DNA of 64,000 nt from Phycisphaerae bacterium (GCA_030745875.1 JASLNT010000014.1:62001-126000), one strand, 5' to 3'. Shown: positions 1 through 8,715, numbered from the stretch's first letter. Notes: generated by a model from the letters alone, not told the origin. A program made the numbers and translations.

Positions 1-429
1 AATATCGTCGCCTCTTGCCGGCACGAGAATAACCTTGTGGGCTCCCAACGCCATCGGCGACTGCACCTCAGCGGTAATTACAGTGACCTTTGCGCCCAGT
101 TCTCGGGCGCGGCGTGCGAGGTACTCGGTGTATCCGGTGGTGCCCGTACAACTCACTCCGACCAGCAGGTCGCCTATGCCCGCGGCGGGTGTGGCGGTCT
201 CTCCGGGAATGAAAGCGGGCAGGCCTGCGTGCATGAGTCGCATACCGAAGCTTCTGGCCACCAGTCCGCTCCTTCCGGCTCCGGCGACGAATGTCCTTCC
301 GGCCTGGGGAAGCGTGTCGGCCAGTTCGACGAACCCGTCCCAATCAGCCTCAGCCATGACCGCGTCTATGTACTCCAGAAGCCCTTTTCCAGCAGCCTGG
401 ACTGCGTCCTTATCCGGTAATTGCGCCAT
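1..429 (-). CDS. hxlB: 6-phospho-3-hexuloisomerase, 3' end missing
   Basis: SIS-domain sugar isomerase that interconverts 3-hexulose 6-phosphate and fructose 6-phosphate in the ribulose monophosphate pathway (cytoplasm). The visible 143 residues start MAQLPDKDA and carry the SIS hallmark GAGRSGLVARSF followed by MRLMHAG, then SCTGTTGYT and KVTVITA, as in PHI proteins. The ATG at 429 is chosen because AAGGAGG lies just upstream on the minus strand. It overlaps the end of the upstream hexulose-phosphate synthase gene by 20 bases, so the pair is very likely translationally coupled. The gene runs off the left edge of the window; family members are about 180-200 residues, so roughly a quarter is missing. 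Confidence is high for the family and moderate for the exact substrate, supported by the neighbour. Confidence 0.9.
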   Translation of the reverse strand, partial: MAQLPDKDAVQAAGKGLLEYIDAVMAEADWDGFVELADTLPQAGRTFVAGAGRSGLVARSFGMRLMHAGLPAFIPGETATPAAGIGDLLVGVSCTGTTGYTEYLARRARELGAKVTVITAEVQSPMALGAHKVILVPARGDDI

Positions 430-1729
430 GGCCGCCTCCTTGTTTTTCCCATCGCAACAGATTTATGACCTGCCCGAGCGTGCCTTTGCCATCTCTGATT
501 TCCTGACGGATGCGGTTTTCCGCTTCGAGCACGTCGGCGGCGCGATTAGCCATTTCAACCGCTCGCGCCTTGGGCAGCACCATAACACCGTCGTCGTCGG
601 CTACGATCCAGTCGCCCGGGGCGACTGTCTGTCCGCCTACTTGTATTGGTTGGTTGATTTCTCCGTGCCCGTGCGGGTCTCCGGCATGACTGGTCACGTG
701 GCGCGTCCAGACGTTGAACTCCAGCTTTCGAATATCGCCAGTGTCCCGCACGGCGCCGTCTACGACCAGCCCGGATATTCCTTTCGCCTTTGCGCTCTCG
801 GTCGCCAACTCGCCCCATATCGCCGGGGGCTTTCCGCACGAGTCGACCACTATCACGTCGCCGGTCTGTGCGATATCGATCGCCTCGACCGGTTTGGCCC
901 AGTCGCCCGGAAGGGTACGCACAGTCACTGCTGGTCCGCAGGCAAACTGACCGGGAGCCAAAGGCCTGATCCCTTCGAGACATTCCAGGCGATGACTGCC
1001 GTCGGAAATATTTGAAGTGCGGACAGTCTGGAGCGCCTGGCGGATCGTGTCGACTGATACTCGCTTGAACAAATCGCTGGCGACAGACTTGCCCGATTCG
1101 ATGGCATTGCGGATGTCGATCGTCGCCTGTTTGGGGTCGACCGCTTTGGTGATCGCCCCGCCGACAATCACGACATCAGCTCCGGCCTCGACGGCCAACG
1201 GCGCGGTCTCGCTGTTTATTCCTCCGGCGACGGCGAGTATCAGATCGGTCGCGCCGCGGACCTGTTTAAGAACCGCCAGCGGGTCCTGTCCGGACATTTG
1301 CTGGTCGATCGGACAATGCACATCGAGCCACGCCACGCCCAACTCACCAGCCCGGGAGGCGAACTCAACCGGATCGGACACGCCGAGCAGGTCGACGGCT
1401 ACTTCTATACCGTAATGCGCCCCCACCTCAACACATTCTCGGATGGTCGGCAGTGAGGCGGTCCCGGAAACGGTCATGATATTGGCTCCGGCCTTTGCGG
1501 CGGCCTGGGCTTCTATCTTCCCGGCGTCCATAGTTTTCATGTCGGCTATGATCGTCTTGTCCGGGAACATCTCACGAAGGCGTCTGACCGCATCAAGCCC
1601 TTCGGACTTGATAAGCGGCGTACCGGCCTCGATGTAGTCCGCTCCGCCGTCCACCGCGGACCTCGCGACGTCCATCGCCCGCGGAAGTTCGAGAAAATCC
1701 AATGCTATTTGTAATCTGATATCGCTCAT
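410..1729 (-). CDS. hxlA: 3-hexulose-6-phosphate synthase fused to RraA-like domain
   Basis: Two-domain enzyme of 439 residues. Residues about 1-210 are a (beta/alpha)8 hexulose-phosphate synthase of the OMP-decarboxylase superfamily: D11, E34 in EAGTPLIK, and the D63-K65-D68 signature in ADMKTMDAG. It joins formaldehyde to ribulose 5-phosphate, or in reverse supplies ribulose 5-phosphate. Residues about 225-430 form an RraA/aldolase-like domain with GLVVDGAVRD, the Mg-binding loop of that family, whose members include RNase E regulators and HMG aldolases. Similar fusions are annotated in archaea as bifunctional synthase/ribonuclease regulator; the function of the second domain is not established here. 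It is followed by hxlB with a 20-base overlap. Upstream is a 134-base divergent gap shared with the AmmeMemoRadiSam operon. Confidence 0.92.
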   Translation of the reverse strand: MSDIRLQIALDFLELPRAMDVARSAVDGGADYIEAGTPLIKSEGLDAVRRLREMFPDKTIIADMKTMDAGKIEAQAAAKAGANIMTVSGTASLPTIRECVEVGAHYGIEVAVDLLGVSDPVEFASRAGELGVAWLDVHCPIDQQMSGQDPLAVLKQVRGATDLILAVAGGINSETAPLAVEAGADVVIVGGAITKAVDPKQATIDIRNAIESGKSVASDLFKRVSVDTIRQALQTVRTSNISDGSHRLECLEGIRPLAPGQFACGPAVTVRTLPGDWAKPVEAIDIAQTGDVIVVDSCGKPPAIWGELATESAKAKGISGLVVDGAVRDTGDIRKLEFNVWTRHVTSHAGDPHGHGEINQPIQVGGQTVAPGDWIVADDDGVMVLPKARAVEMANRAADVLEAENRIRQEIRDGKGTLGQVINLLRWEKQGGGHGAITG

Positions 1730-1796
1730 CTCTATAAGATATTATGCTCCCGAATGCATCTTTCAAGCATATATCGGTACTTTGCCGAACCGCAGG

Positions 1797-1825
1797 TTAA
1801 AATTACCCCCTTGGACGGTATAATA
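1797..1825 (+). promoter_or_regulatory. Candidate sigma70-type promoter of the AmmeMemoRadiSam operon
   Basis: A perfect TATAAT at 1820-1825 is preceded, with a 17-base spacer, by TTAAAA at 1797-1802 (four of six matches to TTGACA). Transcription would start near 1832 and leave a leader of about 30 bases before the ATG at 1864. It lies in the only gap between the divergent hxlA gene and this operon. Prediction from pattern only. Confidence 0.5.
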
Positions 1826-1863
1826 AGAAGCATGTTATCGTCGGCGGCACGAGGACCAAGATC

Positions 1864-3447
1864 ATGTACAGAATGTCCGTGTTTCTTATTGTGATAATGG
1901 TGGTGTTCAGCAGTTGCAGCCGCCCGGCGGACAACGAAGGCGCCCAGGATGAACTGAACTCCGATCGCCAGTACAGCAAAGTTCGCGAGGCGGCGGTTGC
2001 GGGAATGTTCTACCCTGCCGGCAAACAGAAACTTTCGGACCTCGTCGAAGGTCTTCTGAGCGGAGCGAAACCTCTGGGCATCAAGGGCTTGCGAGGCCTG
2101 GTCTGCCCGCATGCGGGTTACCCCTATTCGGGTCGGACGGCCGCTGCTGCGTACAAACAGCTCGAAGGCAGGGACATCCGGACAGCGATTGTTCTTGCTC
2201 CGAGCCATTACGCGGGCGGATATCAGGGGGCGTCGATTCCCGACGTGGAGGCATATCGCACACCGCTGGGAGCGATAGGTCTGGCCCCGCTGGCTGGCAA
2301 GTTGATCGGCAAGGGCCCGTTTGTATCCAAACCGTCCTGCCGGGTCCAACGCCCCGGATGGTGGCGCCAGGCGCCAAAGGAAATACCGCCCTTCGGGCAG
2401 GACACCCCCCACACGTGGGAGCATTCGCTTGAGGTCCAACTGCCCTTCCTCCAGAAGACGTTGAAGAATTTCCAACTCGTCCCGGCCGTGCTCCGCAACG
2501 CCGACACCGAACAGTTAGCCCGAACGCTGAGCAAACACGTGGACGACAAGACCATCGTCATCGCCAGTTCCGATCTCAGCCACCATAACCCCTATAAGGT
2601 CGCCAGGAAAATGGACGCCCAGTGTGTAGAGGCGATCTGCAAACTGGACACCGACGCAATGGCCTCTCAATCGGCGTGCGGAAAGGAGCCCATTGTCGCC
2701 CTGATGCACCTAGCCAAACTCAAGGGATGGAAGACCCTCCTGCTGGACGCCTGCAACAGCGGAGACACCGCCGGAGACACATCCAGCGTAGTCGGGTACG
2801 CCGCAATCGCATTTTACGACCCGGAAGCGTCGGACACGGGAGCGGCGGCCCGCGAAGATACGTACTCTCGGTCCGAGCGGAAGTTCCTGATGACCCTGGC
2901 GCGTAAGACGCTCGTGCAGACAACGAAGAAACAAAGCCCGCCCAAACCGGACACCTCCCAAATCCCCAAGCAACTTCTCGAACCGAAGGCCTGTTTCGTA
3001 ACGCTGAAGAGGTCCGGACAACTGCGCGGATGCATCGGAGGCTTCTTCCCAAAGCAGCCTCTCTACCAGGAAGTCGTGAACATGACCGTGAGCGCCGCAA
3101 CTACGGACCCTCGATTCAAGCCCGTAGGCCCGGATGAACTCGACAAGATCGAAATCGAAATCAGCGTTCTCACGGTCCCAACACCGCTGGAATTCAAGTC
3201 CCCCGACGACCTGCTGGCCAGGCTGCGGCCCTACATCGACGGAGTGATTCTGAGAAAAAGCCGCCATCAGTCAACATACTTACCGCAGGTCTGGGAGCAG
3301 ATACCCGACAAGAAGACATTTCTCAGCAAGCTGTCGATCAAGGCGGGAATGGCTCCGGGAGCCTGGAGGGAGCCCGGGCTAACCGTGCTTACTTACCAGG
3401 TCGAAGCTTTCCATGAACACCAGACCCTGGGCGGAGACAATGAATAA
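1864..3447 (+). CDS. AmmeMemoRadiSam protein B-A fusion (MEMO1 + AMMECR1), lipoprotein
   Basis: 527 residues. The N-terminus has a hydrophobic stretch ending in FSSC18, a likely lipobox, so the protein is probably exported and lipid-anchored. Residues about 42-320 are a MEMO1 domain (dioxygenase-like fold): the metal ligands known from human MEMO1 match H83 (CPHAGY), H115 (APSHY) and C272 (ACGKEP). Residues about 335-520 are an AMMECR1 domain with its invariant LRGCIG at 387-392. In most genomes these are separate 'AmmeMemoRadiSam system protein B' and 'A'; here they are one polypeptide. The biochemical role of the system is not established. The next gene starts inside the last codons (8-base overlap), and the radical SAM member of the system is three genes downstream. 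Confidence 0.9.
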   Translation: MYRMSVFLIVIMVVFSSCSRPADNEGAQDELNSDRQYSKVREAAVAGMFYPAGKQKLSDLVEGLLSGAKPLGIKGLRGLVCPHAGYPYSGRTAAAAYKQLEGRDIRTAIVLAPSHYAGGYQGASIPDVEAYRTPLGAIGLAPLAGKLIGKGPFVSKPSCRVQRPGWWRQAPKEIPPFGQDTPHTWEHSLEVQLPFLQKTLKNFQLVPAVLRNADTEQLARTLSKHVDDKTIVIASSDLSHHNPYKVARKMDAQCVEAICKLDTDAMASQSACGKEPIVALMHLAKLKGWKTLLLDACNSGDTAGDTSSVVGYAAIAFYDPEASDTGAAAREDTYSRSERKFLMTLARKTLVQTTKKQSPPKPDTSQIPKQLLEPKACFVTLKRSGQLRGCIGGFFPKQPLYQEVVNMTVSAATTDPRFKPVGPDELDKIEIEISVLTVPTPLEFKSPDDLLARLRPYIDGVILRKSRHQSTYLPQVWEQIPDKKTFLSKLSIKAGMAPGAWREPGLTVLTYQVEAFHEHQTLGGDNE

Positions 3448-5605
3448 CGCTTCGGGCGGAGCCGATCGGCGGAGGATTGTGCTTTTTCTGTCGGTGTGCG
3501 CGCTGGGTGTCTCATCGATTATTACGCAGCTCACGTTGATGCGTGAGTTTCTGGGCGTCCTGTCAGGTAACGAGATGGTCTACGGGATAATCCTGGGGGC
3601 CTGGTTGCTTCTGACGGGTCTGGGAGCCTGGGGAGGACGAACAACTTCAAAGCTCACAAATCCGATGTGGGTGCTTCTCGGGGCGCAGGTCGTCATAGCT
3701 GTCGGGCCAATCGCCTCGGTCTTTGCGCTCAGAACGTTGCGGAATGTCATGTTCATTCGGGGCGCAGCGATAGGGGTGAGCGGTACGGTGATAAGTTGCT
3801 TCGTAATCCTGGCGCCGTATTGTCTCATTACCGGATACCTGCTAATCCTGTCGTGCAGGATACTCACATCCGACAAGACCACTGCGGGCATCGGAAGGGT
3901 GTACTTCCTCGACAGCATCGGCGAGATCGCAGGCGGAGCGCTGTTCAGCTTCGTGCTGATTCATTTGCTGGGGCATTTTGGAATCCTCTACGTACCGGCG
4001 GTGCTGAATCTTCTGTTAGCCTGTTTTGTCGCGGGAATGCTCCGGGCGAAACTGCGGGCCTGGGCGCTTGTAGCCGCGGGCGCAGTCGCGGTCGCCGGAG
4101 CCTGGATCGCTGATCTCGACGGGATATCCGCCCAAATGCAGTACGCCGGGCAACGCGTGGTTTACCGGGGTAATTCACCATACGGAAGCCTGGTGGTCAC
4201 TGAATCGGCCGGACAGTACAACTTCATTCAGAACGGCCTGCCGCTTCTATCAACACACAACATCGTAAGCGCTGAAGAGTCGGTGCACTACGCAATGGCC
4301 CAGCGCCCGACCGCCGGGCGTGTATTGCTTATATCAGGCGGCGTGGCGGGATCGGCAAGGGAGATACTCAAGTATCCAAACGCCCGTGTGGATTACGTGG
4401 AATTGGATCCGCTTATTCTGGAAGCCTCGAAGCAATACCTGCCAACCAGTCTGCAGGATCCGCGAATACGCACGTTCAACACCGACGGTCGCATGTTCGT
4501 CCGCCGAAGTGCAGTGAAGTACGACGTGGTGATCGTCAACGTTCCCGACCCGTCGACCTCGCAGTTGAACCGTTTCTACACGATCGAATTCTTCAAAGAG
4601 GTCAGTCGCGTCCTCAAGCCCGGCGGTGTGGTGTGCATATCCGCAGGCCAATATCAAAACTATCTCAGCAACGAACTGTCGCAGCTTATCGGGACGGCGC
4701 ATCGAACGCTGGCGGAAGTGTTCAGCAAGTCCCTGATCGTCCCAGCCGAGCGAACGTTCCTGTTGGCGTCCGATGGCGAGCTGACCATGAACATCGCCGA
4801 GCGTATCGAATCAGCCGGTGTGACCAACCAGTACGTCAACGCAAACTACCTGACGGGCGTTCTGACGGCCGATCGAATCGCAGATGTACGCCGAGCCATT
4901 CGTCGCGACGCCCCGGTCAACAGGGATCTTCATCCGGTTGGGTATTACTATCATCTCAAGTACTGGCTGAGTCGTTTCCGATTCGAAACCGGCGCGTTTG
5001 AAGCGGTGTTGCTGATATTGCTGGTCGTTTACGTGCTGCGTCTGCGCACGATTTCGCTGACGATTTTCACCACGGGATTCGCCGCCGCGTCGCTGGAGAT
5101 GGTGTTGCTGCTGGGCTTCCAGGTTCTTCAGGGCAGCTTGTATCATAATATTGGCCTGATAGTGACGATGTTTATGTTAGGCCTGTCGCTTGGGTCGCTG
5201 ATGATGAATCGAATGCTCAGTCGCTGGACTGCTTGCGGCCTGGCGGGGTTGGAGTTCGCGCTTGCGACTTACGCCGTACTCACGCCCGTAATGCTGAAGG
5301 TGCTGGCTGGGATCGCCGATCCGAGCCTTATGACAATCTGCTCACAGGCGGCGGTTCCGCTGGCGACGCTGGCGTTGGGCTTACTGGCGGGTATGGAGTT
5401 CCCGCTGGCCGGCAAGGCCGGTTTCGCCGGTCTGGAGCAAACCGCCTCGCGCCTTTACACCGCCGACCTGGTCGGCGCGGCGGCCGGTGCGCTGCTGGTC
5501 AGCACGCTGCTGATACCGCTGATCGGAGTGGTTGGAGTATGCCTGATCGCAGCGGCGATGAAGGTCGCATGCGGGTCGATACTCCTGCTGAGTCCGGTCA
5601 GATAA
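3440..5605 (+). CDS. Polytopic membrane protein with spermidine-synthase-like domain
   Basis: About 721 residues. The N-terminal ~230 residues hold several hydrophobic helices (starting LFLSVCALGVSSIITQLTL). A soluble middle domain (about 235-490) resembles the Rossmann methyltransferase fold of spermidine synthases: LLISGGVAGSAREIL as glycine loop, VDYVELDP as the acidic end of beta-2, YDVVIVNVPDPSTSQLNRFY as the aminopropyltransferase-like motif. The C-terminal ~210 residues are again membrane helices. Such 'fused MFS/spermidine synthase' proteins are common, but their substrates are mostly unknown. The ATG at 3440 is preferred over one at 3413 because GGCGGAGA lies just before it and it overlaps the preceding stop by 8 bases. 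It is the second gene of the AmmeMemoRadiSam operon, so it may act on the same unknown substrate. Confidence 0.82.
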   Translation: MNNASGGADRRRIVLFLSVCALGVSSIITQLTLMREFLGVLSGNEMVYGIILGAWLLLTGLGAWGGRTTSKLTNPMWVLLGAQVVIAVGPIASVFALRTLRNVMFIRGAAIGVSGTVISCFVILAPYCLITGYLLILSCRILTSDKTTAGIGRVYFLDSIGEIAGGALFSFVLIHLLGHFGILYVPAVLNLLLACFVAGMLRAKLRAWALVAAGAVAVAGAWIADLDGISAQMQYAGQRVVYRGNSPYGSLVVTESAGQYNFIQNGLPLLSTHNIVSAEESVHYAMAQRPTAGRVLLISGGVAGSAREILKYPNARVDYVELDPLILEASKQYLPTSLQDPRIRTFNTDGRMFVRRSAVKYDVVIVNVPDPSTSQLNRFYTIEFFKEVSRVLKPGGVVCISAGQYQNYLSNELSQLIGTAHRTLAEVFSKSLIVPAERTFLLASDGELTMNIAERIESAGVTNQYVNANYLTGVLTADRIADVRRAIRRDAPVNRDLHPVGYYYHLKYWLSRFRFETGAFEAVLLILLVVYVLRLRTISLTIFTTGFAAASLEMVLLLGFQVLQGSLYHNIGLIVTMFMLGLSLGSLMMNRMLSRWTACGLAGLEFALATYAVLTPVMLKVLAGIADPSLMTICSQAAVPLATLALGLLAGMEFPLAGKAGFAGLEQTASRLYTADLVGAAAGALLVSTLLIPLIGVVGVCLIAAAMKVACGSILLLSPVR

Positions 5606-5622
5606 CTGCAAGAGAGCTTGAG

Positions 5623-5892
5623 ATGGCTGGAAAAACGCTAAGTTTCTACATGATCAAGATCATCCGAATATCCGGGTGGTTCCTGCTTCCGCTGGCGCTA
5701 TTATGTATTGTGAGCGGTTTCGCAATGAACGGAACGTGGGGTATGGAGAAACTGCTGGATAGCGATACAGCCCTTGCGATACACCAGACTTTCGTTTGGC
5801 CTTTGGCGGGCGTGGTTCTGGTACACGCAGTAGCAAGCATTTACATGGCGATGAGGAGGTGGGGATGGATCAGCAGACAAACGAAGAACTGA
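5623..5892 (+). CDS. Small two-helix membrane protein, unknown
   Basis: 89 residues with two clear membrane helices, about 14-34 (ISGWFLLPLALLCIVSGFA) and about 58-76 (VWPLAGVVLVHAVASIYMA). A histidine sits at the start of the second helix (AIHQ) and another inside it (LVHA), an arrangement seen in small di-heme or quinone-linked b-type cytochrome anchors, but heme binding is only a guess. The reading frame is open further upstream, yet that part is antisense-like composition over the previous gene, and ATG 5623 follows the previous stop by 17 bases. It overlaps the radical SAM gene start by 28 bases. Nothing in it names a family with certainty. Confidence 0.65.
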   Translation: MAGKTLSFYMIKIIRISGWFLLPLALLCIVSGFAMNGTWGMEKLLDSDTALAIHQTFVWPLAGVVLVHAVASIYMAMRRWGWISRQTKN

Positions 5893-7175
5893 CCGCGCCG
5901 GCCCGCAAGTCCGCCGGAGTATCGCGCAGGAGCATTGTCAAATACGGTGCGATCGCGCTGGCGTCGATATCGGGCGTTTGTGCGGCTACGTGGCATGTGA
6001 TGCAGCGTGCGGCCGCGTCGGCGGCAAGCGTGTTCAAACGCGATGCGCCGTCAGGCGAATTGTGGAATCAGTGGAAGGCTCGCCGCTGGGCTCGCGAGGC
6101 GCGACACTATCGCAAACTAGGCCCGAACGTCCAGTGCATGCTCTGCCCGAACGACTGCCTCCTGGAGCCCGAAGATCGCGGGCGGTGCAGGAACCGCGTG
6201 AACAAAGGCGGCGTGATGTACACGCTGGCGTACGCAAATCCATGCTCGTTCAACATCGATCCGGTCGAGAAGAAACCGCTCTTCCATTTCCTGCCCGGCA
6301 GCAAGACGTTCTCGCTGGCGACTTCCGGATGCGGTTTCAGATGCCTGAACTGCCAGAACTGGGACATATCGCAACGCAAACCTGAAGAAACCAAAGATCC
6401 GCGCGGCGCGGAGTTCCTCCTCAGGCCCGTGACGAGGAACATGGTGAACCAGCCGGGAATAAGGGACCGCATGAGCCTGCTTCCGGCCGACGCGGTCGAA
6501 CTGGCCAAGCGAATGGGCTGTGCGTCTCTGGCGTACACCTACTCCGAACCGACGGTCTTCTACGAGTACATGTACGATATCGCCAAGCTCGCCAAGGCCC
6601 GCGACATAAAGAACATATGGGTGACCTGCGGATACATCAACCCCGATCCGCTGACCGAACTCTGCGAAGTTATCGACGCAGCGAACGTCGACCTGAAAGG
6701 GTTCGATCCGTCAATCTACGAGAAACTCAACTCAGGAAAGCTCCAGCCGATCCTGGATACTCTCAAAATGCTCAAAGCCCGCGAAGTATGGTTCGAGATC
6801 ACCAACCTGATCGTGCCCACATACACCGACGATTTAGGCATGATCGCCGACATGTGCAAATGGCTCGTCGATAATATCGGGCCCGACTACCCGATACACT
6901 TCAGTCGCTTTCATCCCAACCACAAGCTCACGGACCTGCCATGGACGCCGATCGAAACGCTGGTCGAAGCGCGCCGGATCGCCAAGCGCGCCGGACTGCG
7001 GTATCCGTATATCGGAAATGTGCGAGGCGTCGAAAACGCCGAAATCACGCTCTGCCCCAAATGCGGAAAGACCGTCGTCAAGCGCGACGGATACGCTGTC
7101 CAGGAGGTCAATATCAACAAGGGCGCGTGCAAATCCTGCGACACAAGAATCGCCGGCGTTTGGGCGGCTGGATAA
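5865..7175 (+). CDS. amrS: AmmeMemoRadiSam radical SAM protein with Tat-type N-terminus
   Basis: 436 residues from the ATG at 5865, which has AGGAGGTGGGG directly upstream. The radical SAM cluster motif is C156-x3-C160-x2-C163 (SGCGFRCLNCQNWDIS), preceded by a Cys cluster (C91, C94, C98, C108) typical of this family and followed by a C-terminal zinc-ribbon-like CPKC...CKSC. The neighbourhood with MEMO1 and AMMECR1 domains fixes the subfamily. Unusual for a radical SAM enzyme, residues 20-45 read SRRSIVK then a hydrophobic stretch, a good match to a twin-arginine signal or an N-terminal anchor; the MEMO1-AMMECR1 partner is also a predicted lipoprotein. Substrate is unknown. It is the last gene of the operon and converges with the PQQ gene 19 bases downstream. 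Confidence 0.88.
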   Translation: MDQQTNEELTAPARKSAGVSRRSIVKYGAIALASISGVCAATWHVMQRAAASAASVFKRDAPSGELWNQWKARRWAREARHYRKLGPNVQCMLCPNDCLLEPEDRGRCRNRVNKGGVMYTLAYANPCSFNIDPVEKKPLFHFLPGSKTFSLATSGCGFRCLNCQNWDISQRKPEETKDPRGAEFLLRPVTRNMVNQPGIRDRMSLLPADAVELAKRMGCASLAYTYSEPTVFYEYMYDIAKLAKARDIKNIWVTCGYINPDPLTELCEVIDAANVDLKGFDPSIYEKLNSGKLQPILDTLKMLKAREVWFEITNLIVPTYTDDLGMIADMCKWLVDNIGPDYPIHFSRFHPNHKLTDLPWTPIETLVEARRIAKRAGLRYPYIGNVRGVENAEITLCPKCGKTVVKRDGYAVQEVNINKGACKSCDTRIAGVWAAG

Positions 7176-7181
7176 CCGCCC
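7162..7181. terminator. Possible short hairpin between convergent genes
   Basis: GGGCGG at 7162-7167 pairs with CCGCCC at 7176-7181 around an 8-base loop that contains the stop codon of the radical SAM gene. There is no T run on either side, so this is at best a weak or factor-assisted terminator for the two convergent operons. Confidence 0.25.
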
Positions 7182-7194
7182 CCCGAGGCGCATG

Positions 7195-8715
7195 CTACTT
7201 GCCCTTACCCTCCACCGCGTAGAGAGTTTCGCCAGTGGCGACATAGAGCGTTCCGTTGGCGACTATCGGCGTGGAGTGGACGACCGCATCAAGCTGAATC
7301 CGCCGGATCAGCTTCTTGGTTTTCCCGGCTGCGAATATCCACAGTTCGCCCCGTCGCCTTGCTCCCGTACCGAAGTAGACCTTCCCATCGACCAGCATAG
7401 TCGATCCGTATATCTCCCCGCCTGTGTCGTGGGACCACTGCAGCTTGCCTGTGTCGGCGTTGAGGCAGTGAATTCGCCCACCGTAACTGGTGATATACAC
7501 CAATCCGTCTTTGATCGAAACAGTGGAAATAGACTGCCCCAGACCCATATAAGACCATATCCTGCCGGACTTTGTGATATCTCCGGTTTTTGTGGGATCG
7601 ATACAGTACAGCCCGCCAAGCCGCTTGCCGTGCCACGGGTCGCCCCCGGCGGCTACGTAGACGCGATTCTTGTAGAACACGGGCATTGACACAATCACCG
7701 TCGGGCTGTCGGGGGCCTTGGGATAGCTGCTGGCTCCGCCTTCGACCTTGCGTGCGGTGGTGTCGCACGTGAACTTCCATATCTTCTTGAGCGTGTTGCC
7801 CCCGGTCGCCAGCTTCGGGTCGAGCGCCTCGAAACCATAGCACAAACCGTCGCCTCCGCCGAAGAATATCTGCTTCTTGTCGCCCACCTTGCCCAGCGAC
7901 GCCGAAGACCACTGCCCGTGGAAGATATCCGGACCGATATTGGCGTCGTCGACGGCGACGAGCTTGCCCGTTTTCTTGTTTAGCACGATGATGCTGGGAG
8001 CCTTGGGGTTAGCGACTTTCCTGTGCGTCCAGTCCACACCGTTGGCGGTAGACACGTACAGCAGATCACCATCCAACAGGATCGAGCAGTTCGTCGCATT
8101 ATGCGGAACAGCCCCGATGGGCGCAACCTTCATGTCAAAACGCCAGATAATGTCAGCGTCGGTTTTGAGTGCTTTGAAGGCCTCGCGCCCCGGGGCGGCC
8201 ATGTGCCGCCCTTCGTCGGTGTAGGGACGGGCGTTTCCGTCAGCCAGACCATTGATATCCAGGCAGAGCACCTCGCACCGATTGGACGTTACGTACACCT
8301 TGGAGTCCTCCACGACCGGCGAGGACGATATCCCGCAGTAATGCCAATCGCCGTATCGAACCGACTTGAGCTTGGGCACGGTTAGCTGCCAGAGGAGCTT
8401 CCCGTCAGTTTCGTTGAAGCACATCAACACTCCGCGGTCGCCCTGATGACGATCGTCGCGCGGATAGCGATTGTTGGTTCCGACCAGCACTTTACCTTCC
8501 GCCACAACAGGGGTGGCGTAGGTTATCGATCCCAGGCGAGCGGTCCACTTGACCCCTTTAGGGTTAACCTCGCCCGAGAAGTCGTCTCCGACGCCCTTCT
8601 CATCTGAGATCATATTCCGCGAGTGCTTCTGTCCCCATTGGGGCTGGTCTCCGGCGATCGCGACCGCAGTCCCGCATGCAAACGTCATAAGTAACAGTAC
8701 AATTTGTCGGATCAT
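7195..8715 (-). CDS. Secreted PQQ-like beta-propeller protein
   Basis: 506 residues with a Sec signal peptide (MIRQIVLLLMTFACGTAVAIAG). The rest is a chain of beta-propeller blades with the recurring 'GKVYVGT.....V.CLDA.TGK..W' pattern, for example VLVGTNNR, VLMCFNETDGKLLWQ, HCLNADTGKLQWSHD and VYFGTGAR. Such eight-bladed PQQ-like proteins are abundant in Planctomycetota; most lack proof of PQQ binding and may serve as periplasmic scaffolds or dehydrogenases. It starts with GGAA about 8 bases before the ATG. It is the last gene of the nine-gene minus-strand operon, 35 bases after a larger propeller gene. No catalytic quinoprotein residues could be assigned with confidence. Confidence 0.85.
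   Translation of the reverse strand: MIRQIVLLLMTFACGTAVAIAGDQPQWGQKHSRNMISDEKGVGDDFSGEVNPKGVKWTARLGSITYATPVVAEGKVLVGTNNRYPRDDRHQGDRGVLMCFNETDGKLLWQLTVPKLKSVRYGDWHYCGISSSPVVEDSKVYVTSNRCEVLCLDINGLADGNARPYTDEGRHMAAPGREAFKALKTDADIIWRFDMKVAPIGAVPHNATNCSILLDGDLLYVSTANGVDWTHRKVANPKAPSIIVLNKKTGKLVAVDDANIGPDIFHGQWSSASLGKVGDKKQIFFGGGDGLCYGFEALDPKLATGGNTLKKIWKFTCDTTARKVEGGASSYPKAPDSPTVIVSMPVFYKNRVYVAAGGDPWHGKRLGGLYCIDPTKTGDITKSGRIWSYMGLGQSISTVSIKDGLVYITSYGGRIHCLNADTGKLQWSHDTGGEIYGSTMLVDGKVYFGTGARRRGELWIFAAGKTKKLIRRIQLDAVVHSTPIVANGTLYVATGETLYAVEGKGK

Noticed and set aside
1729-1766. Minus-strand promoter (TTGAAA, 16 bases, TAATAT) for hxlA
   Set aside because: The boxes would put the transcript start within a few bases of the ATG, leaving no room for a leader; too uncertain to list.
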